From NCBI GenBank assembly GCA_013396755.1, contig VWZF01002957.1, forward strand, positions 1,081,556 through 1,145,555: 64,000 nucleotides of DNA, in the 5' to 3' direction. This DNA is from Sclerurus mexicanus (lineage: Eukaryota; Chordata; Aves; Passeriformes; Furnariidae). Each line of letters begins with the position of its first letter. The stretch's first letter is position 1. Below, in pieces: positions 59,401 to 64,000 of this stretch. The position numbers were made by a program, and so were the translations under genes. The notes below the pieces were generated by a model. The model made no database searches and had not been told where the DNA came from. It saw nothing but the letters and a program-made list of their open reading frames with translations.

Positions 59401-62400
59401 TGACATACTAGCCTTTGTTTTTACAGCACTGTTTGTGGTTTGGTGGTCTCTGCTCCTTGAATGCTGGCGTTGTGTCAGGTAGACAAAGTGTGCACTTAAG
59501 ACAAAACTCATATCTTTTTCTTCTTCTAGTAAAGTGCCTGTTCCAGCTGAAAGGGACACATACACATCATCTTCGTAAAGCTGCCAAAGGAAGATATCTT
59601 TGCTAATCTCTACCCTTGGGATCTTCAGCAAAGTAGCCTTCATGTGAGCCAGAAACATCTGCTATCTAAATTCTTAATTTTGATCCAGTAGGACAGAATA
59701 AAATTGGTTTGATAACTCCCTCTCAAGAGCAATTTCCCTGGCCCTTCTGTGGCTTCTTGAGTGCACAAAAATGCTGATACCTTCTCATTAGATGACTTTT
59801 TGTCTGATTGCTGTGTACGTGCCTGCTATTGCAACTTCTCCTATTGCAGTATAAAGGGCTGCTAAGTCAAAACAGAACATCTCAAAAGTAGGCTACAAGG
59901 CTGTGGGAAAGAGGTCCTGAGGGCTGGGGGATCATACTTGGGGTTTGCACTGTGTCGAATTTCTGCATTTGTCTAAAATCATTCAGAGAGAGTTCCTCAT
60001 ATTCACATATATATTCTTGATTTATTTGTCATCGCTAAGAACAAAAGACAAATTTGCAAAGGAAAACTTGAAATGCTTGTATTAGAAATTAAAATTAATC
60101 CAGTAATAAATAAAATGCAATTTTTATTCCCATAAGAGATGGAAAAGACAACTGCCTGGGAAATGTAAGTATGCAAGAAGAATTGCCCTATTTATTGGTT
60201 TTGTGAATTTAAGAAAATTAACAGCAAGGGTTGTGGTGTTAATTAAGACAAAAATTTAAAATAGCCTCTGGCTTGCAGAGAAGTTTGTTGCTGAGAATTT
60301 CTTACTTGTCCTTAATGTCCTTCTTGTCAGTCATCTAAGATACCAAGGTACTGATCCTGCTGTGAGAAATCATGGCAATAGTGTGTGCCCATCACCCTAG
60401 TATCAATAAGCCAAAGACAGGGATGTCTCAAAGGCTGTAGACAGAGCATGTGTTTGTGCTGTTAAGAGGAAGAGAAGCTATAGTGCTGTAACATTTTTTT
60501 GCTAGAGTGTAATGAATTCATTAGACGGCAGTGTATTTCCATATTAGTTGTGAAAAGTGATTCGAGTCTTCATTCCAGCCATCAGTGTGTTGTGGGCAGG
60601 CTGAGTGGTGGTAAACAACTTCAAGGGAGTGCTGGTGAGAGCTCTTGAGGATCTGAGGTTTGTTTTTTTGTTTGTGGCTTTGGGTGTGAAGAGGAGTGAT
60701 GGTTTTCATTTCTTTGCTATCTTTCTGCCTGACGCACCCAGTGCTATCAGCCTGACTGCAAAGAATTCACATTGTAGAGCATCCCCTTCCTTACGCCTCT
60801 TCTACATTTAAGAAATAGTGGCTTTTATTTTCAGTATCTTGAGCTCATAGAGGCCATGGGTAAGTGCCAGTGTGTTTCAGGGAGGAACAGTCACCGTACC
60901 CTGGTGTCAATCCAAGCTGGTTGGGAGGTTTGAGGGATCACAGCTCTGCAGGGCAGGGAAGGTGCTGCCTTACCATGAGATGTGGGCCCTCTGAAGGTTT
61001 GTGGCTGGGGGAACCCTCAATTCTCTTTTTGCCTCCTTGCTGCCTGAGCTGCGTTGTGGTCAGTCCCTTGTGCTCCCTGCCTGTCCTGACCCGTGTGTTG
61101 CCCTGGGAGGGTAATGGGCAGAACCTGGAAGCCATGTTCAGCTTCCTTGGTGGTATGCCAATGGCAGAGATCCCTGGAGCTCTTGAGAGACTGGACAGAG
61201 ATCAGCTATGGTACCACTGAAGGAAAGGGCTGCTGCTTGTCCTCCCAGGGCATCCATAGCATCTTTGAGTACCACCAATGCCCTGTGTTCCTTCCTGTCA
61301 TACACTGAGTACTGCCTGAGCACCTCCAGCTGTGCCAGCAGTGGTGGGAGCAGTGTTTGGTGTGGGAGGAGAGGTGTCTTGCTCCCAGGCATGCTGCTGG
61401 CCTTCCTCCTGCAGCTGAGGGCATCTCCACAGTGCAGAATCTACTTCCCACTTCCTGCCAAAGGAGGTTAAAATCTGACAGATAGATTTTGAACTTTTTA
61501 AAGTATTCCTTGATGTGCAGTAACAACAGTAAATATCTGCTACCTAAGATGGGAACTGCAATCATCTTAAATCTTCCCCCTATTAGTCACCAATCTGTGA
61601 GACCCGCTGCATTGAGAGCTGCCATTGGTAAGAGTTCTCGCTGCCACTGCTTATTAATTGATTAATGTGAACATGATTTCTCTCTCCTGTTGCATAGAAA
61701 AAAAAGGTACTGAGAATAATTTTTAGGAAAATACCAGAAAACTCTGTTCGTTCTTGAGATGCCTGAGACAGCCCTATGCTGCCTTCCCCATGCCCAGGGA
61801 TGCTAATGCTGGATGGGCTGTACCTGAATCCCACCTCTGAAGATTATCCTCTGCTTGTGCTGAAGCTTGGGGAAGGTTTCAGGTAACAACACTGTCCTTT
61901 GCTTCTCCTGGAGCCATGGCCCAGAGTATCTCATAACACAGTGCAGGTGAGTAACAGAGATTATCTTTTAATGCTGGACTCCTGCTGATCAGGCCTGGAA
62001 AGCAGAGCAGTGTTTCCCCATCCCAAGAAATAGTTTGTAAGTGAGAAGGATGAAAATTACTACACGAACACATGGTGATGACCTTCTCTTTCTTTCTAAT
62101 GTAGGAACTGACAAAACGCAGGTATTTTAATCATGCTGTCTTGGTGCCATCAGCCCTTGCCCCCTCTCTGCAAGACCTTTCTCTAGCTCCAGGCAGGCAG
62201 CCAGGGAGGTGGTGACCAGGGTCTTGCTACCCTTTTAACTCCTTGGAATACCTTGATGGCGTTGCCAGAGAGTGTCTCAAAGGTTACAAACTGCCCACTG
62301 GATAATTGAAATGCCTTCACTTTGTCACATAAGAATCAACTTGTGTCCTAATTAAGAGAGAAAAATGCTACCTAGAGCTGGCTTCCACCTCCCCATCCTG

Positions 62401-64000
62401 GATACAAGAGATCATAGGAAGATCTGCCAGGCACCTTTACAGCTTTCCTACTCTGTGCCCATCCTCTTGCAGTCCCTTATGCCTCTTCCCAACACAAGCA
62501 TCTCACCAGCATCACAGCAGGTGCCTCTAGAGCCACCTGAGACTTCTACTCCTGTCCAACATTTCCAATGCCTTCATGACCACAGGCAGGGCAGGACCCT
62601 ACAGCAGCTGGGGTGTCTTCCCCAGGGGCAGAGAGGTGTGCGTTCATTTTTGGTTAAGAGCAACCAGCTTCACCAAACAGAACTCCCCAGCCCTCAGTCC
62701 ATGATGGCACGTTTCAGCAGGCCCTGCTGTTGACTGGCAACTTAAAAAGGTGCTTTGATCATAGCACATGGAAATCTTCTTTTCCCTTCCTGAAACTGAG
62801 ATTTCTCAAGCTCTGCAGGGCAGTTTTCCAGACTTAAGGATTTCCTGGCAGCATCGAGGCTTCAGTGGATTTGGCCATAGAACTGCTGCCATCTTGTGCC
62901 CCATCCTGATCCCCTGAGACAGAAATGGATGGCAAGCTGTCTGGAACACCTCGGCCGAAGGCACTGCTTCTGCAGGCTTGTCCTCATGGGGCAGTTCCTC
63001 CTTCTGACACATGGCTGATCTGGGACAAGGGCAGAAGGGCTGTGGGGTGATGAAGGCATTGCTTCATCGTAGAGGCAGTGGTTTGGTTTAGTAATTTATT
63101 TTGGCTATTTATTTGTTTGGTGTTAGAGAATTATTGAAAGGCTAAATGCTCCTGGGTTGTCCTTCTGAGGCTCTGAGAGCAGGAGCTGAGTGATACTAGC
63201 TTCAGCAGGGATTCCTACACTGAAATCCAGTGGTAGCTGGAAAAGGACATGGAGCTATGTGTGATGTGTCATTGGGAGCTGTACAGTCTGTGCATTCAGA
63301 GAGCCAGAAACAGACATCTGAACAGGGTGAAGAAATGCAAAAGTGAGGCTCAGAGTGATTTGCAGGGCAGAGAAACCAATAATGTAAGAGCTGATGGCAA
63401 GTCCCTAGAAAGTAGGCCAGAGGGACTGCATCCAAGTGCCCCTTGGGGATGTGAGACACACCAGAAGTTCTGACTGGTGCAGAGCAATGGCAGAGCTCCT
63501 GAGAAAACTCTCTTTCCCTCTGAGTTCAGGACAGAGTTGTCAGTTCTCCATCAGCATGCAGCCAGCAACAAACTGGTCCTTGGGATGAGGTGCTTGCCTG
63601 GACAGGAACCAAGACCAGGCTGCCAGATCACTCTCTCCCTGGGCCATCTGACCTGTAGTTGCTCCTGCTGAATCAGGGTTGCTCCCACTGTACTGGGTTT
63701 GCAAATTCCCTTCATACCAAGTACTGAAGACAAATTGCAACAATGCTTATCACCAAGAAGCTGAACAGTGAGACCCAGTATTTTCAAACAGAGAGATAAC
63801 AAACTGTGAGCCTCTGCACATCAGATGAATGAGAAAATGCTTCTTTTTTTTTTTTTTTTTTGAGATGTCATTGCAAGGGCTGTATTATTGCAGGACTTAA
63901 TTTCTTATTCTGTATCCCATAGCAAACTGAAGAGGCTCCTGCAGTTAAGAGAAGAGTCTCTTTCCAATTAGAAAGCTACTCGGCCTTTGACACCCCTACA
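59401..64000. other. Intergenic sequence downstream of CARMIL1
   Basis: No recognisable gene. It includes a relatively GC-rich stretch at about 60850-61450 with overlapping open frames on both strands but no recognised domain, and a T run at 63843-63860. In human the next gene downstream is SCGN, but I see none of its EF-hand sequence here. A possible exon start at the window edge is given in the findings. Confidence 0.65.
63843..63860. repeat. Poly-T run
   Basis: A homopolymer of about 18 T after cttc. It may be the poly-A end of a minus-strand retroposed sequence, but no body or flanking duplication is recognised. Confidence 0.8.

Noticed and set aside
1..64000. CRISPR array, operon, phage or bacterial system
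   Set aside because: The window is a spliced vertebrate gene with CR1 and LTR elements. No regularly spaced repeats or prokaryotic gene order are present.
59401..64000. SCGN, the downstream neighbour of CARMIL1 in human
   Set aside because: I could see no EF-hand coding sequence in this interval. It may lie beyond the window.

Overview
This is nuclear DNA from a bird, most likely a songbird. Three lines of evidence support that: long introns, CR1 retroposon tails of avian type, and three long terminal repeats (LTRs) of endogenous-retrovirus kinds that I recognise as common in passerine genomes. The species cannot be named from the sequence alone.

The window holds one protein-coding gene, the 3' half of CARMIL1 (LRRC16A; capping protein regulator and myosin 1 linker 1), on the + strand. 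I place 15 coding exons between 1936 and 58488. They splice into one open frame of 2307 bases: 768 residues plus stop, with phases matching at every junction. Exons 1-6 (1936-16496) encode the helical dimerisation region after the LRR domain. Exons 7-9 (34490-38787) encode the capping-protein interaction (CPI) motif and the CARMIL-specific interaction (CSI) motif. Exon 10 (41357-41789) encodes a basic-hydrophobic, probably membrane-binding stretch. Exons 11-15 (48458-58488) encode the Ser/Pro-rich tail and the conserved acidic C-terminus ending DFIFV. The PH domain and leucine-rich repeats lie upstream of the window. The 3' UTR runs to about 59400, and 59400-64000 is intergenic with no recognisable gene.

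Introns occupy almost all the rest. They carry minus-strand LTRs (7677-8475, about 23752-24306, 40216-41066), CR1 fragments (10395-10832 on +; 18394-19145 and 26537-26690 on -), one probable old CR1 relic, one possible degraded LTR and scattered simple repeats. The three confident LTRs are all antisense to CARMIL1.

The most striking structure is an apparently exact 2192-base tandem duplication, 40206-42397 and 42399-44590, separated by a single N at 42398. It duplicates exon 10 and an LTR. Including both copies of exon 10 would shift the frame and stop translation within five codons. It is best read as two overlapping contig ends that were never merged. The best candidate for new biology is a 147-base phase 1-1 exon at 56282-56428, which is absent from the human reference protein as I recall it and can be skipped without changing frame. 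I found no new multi-gene system.
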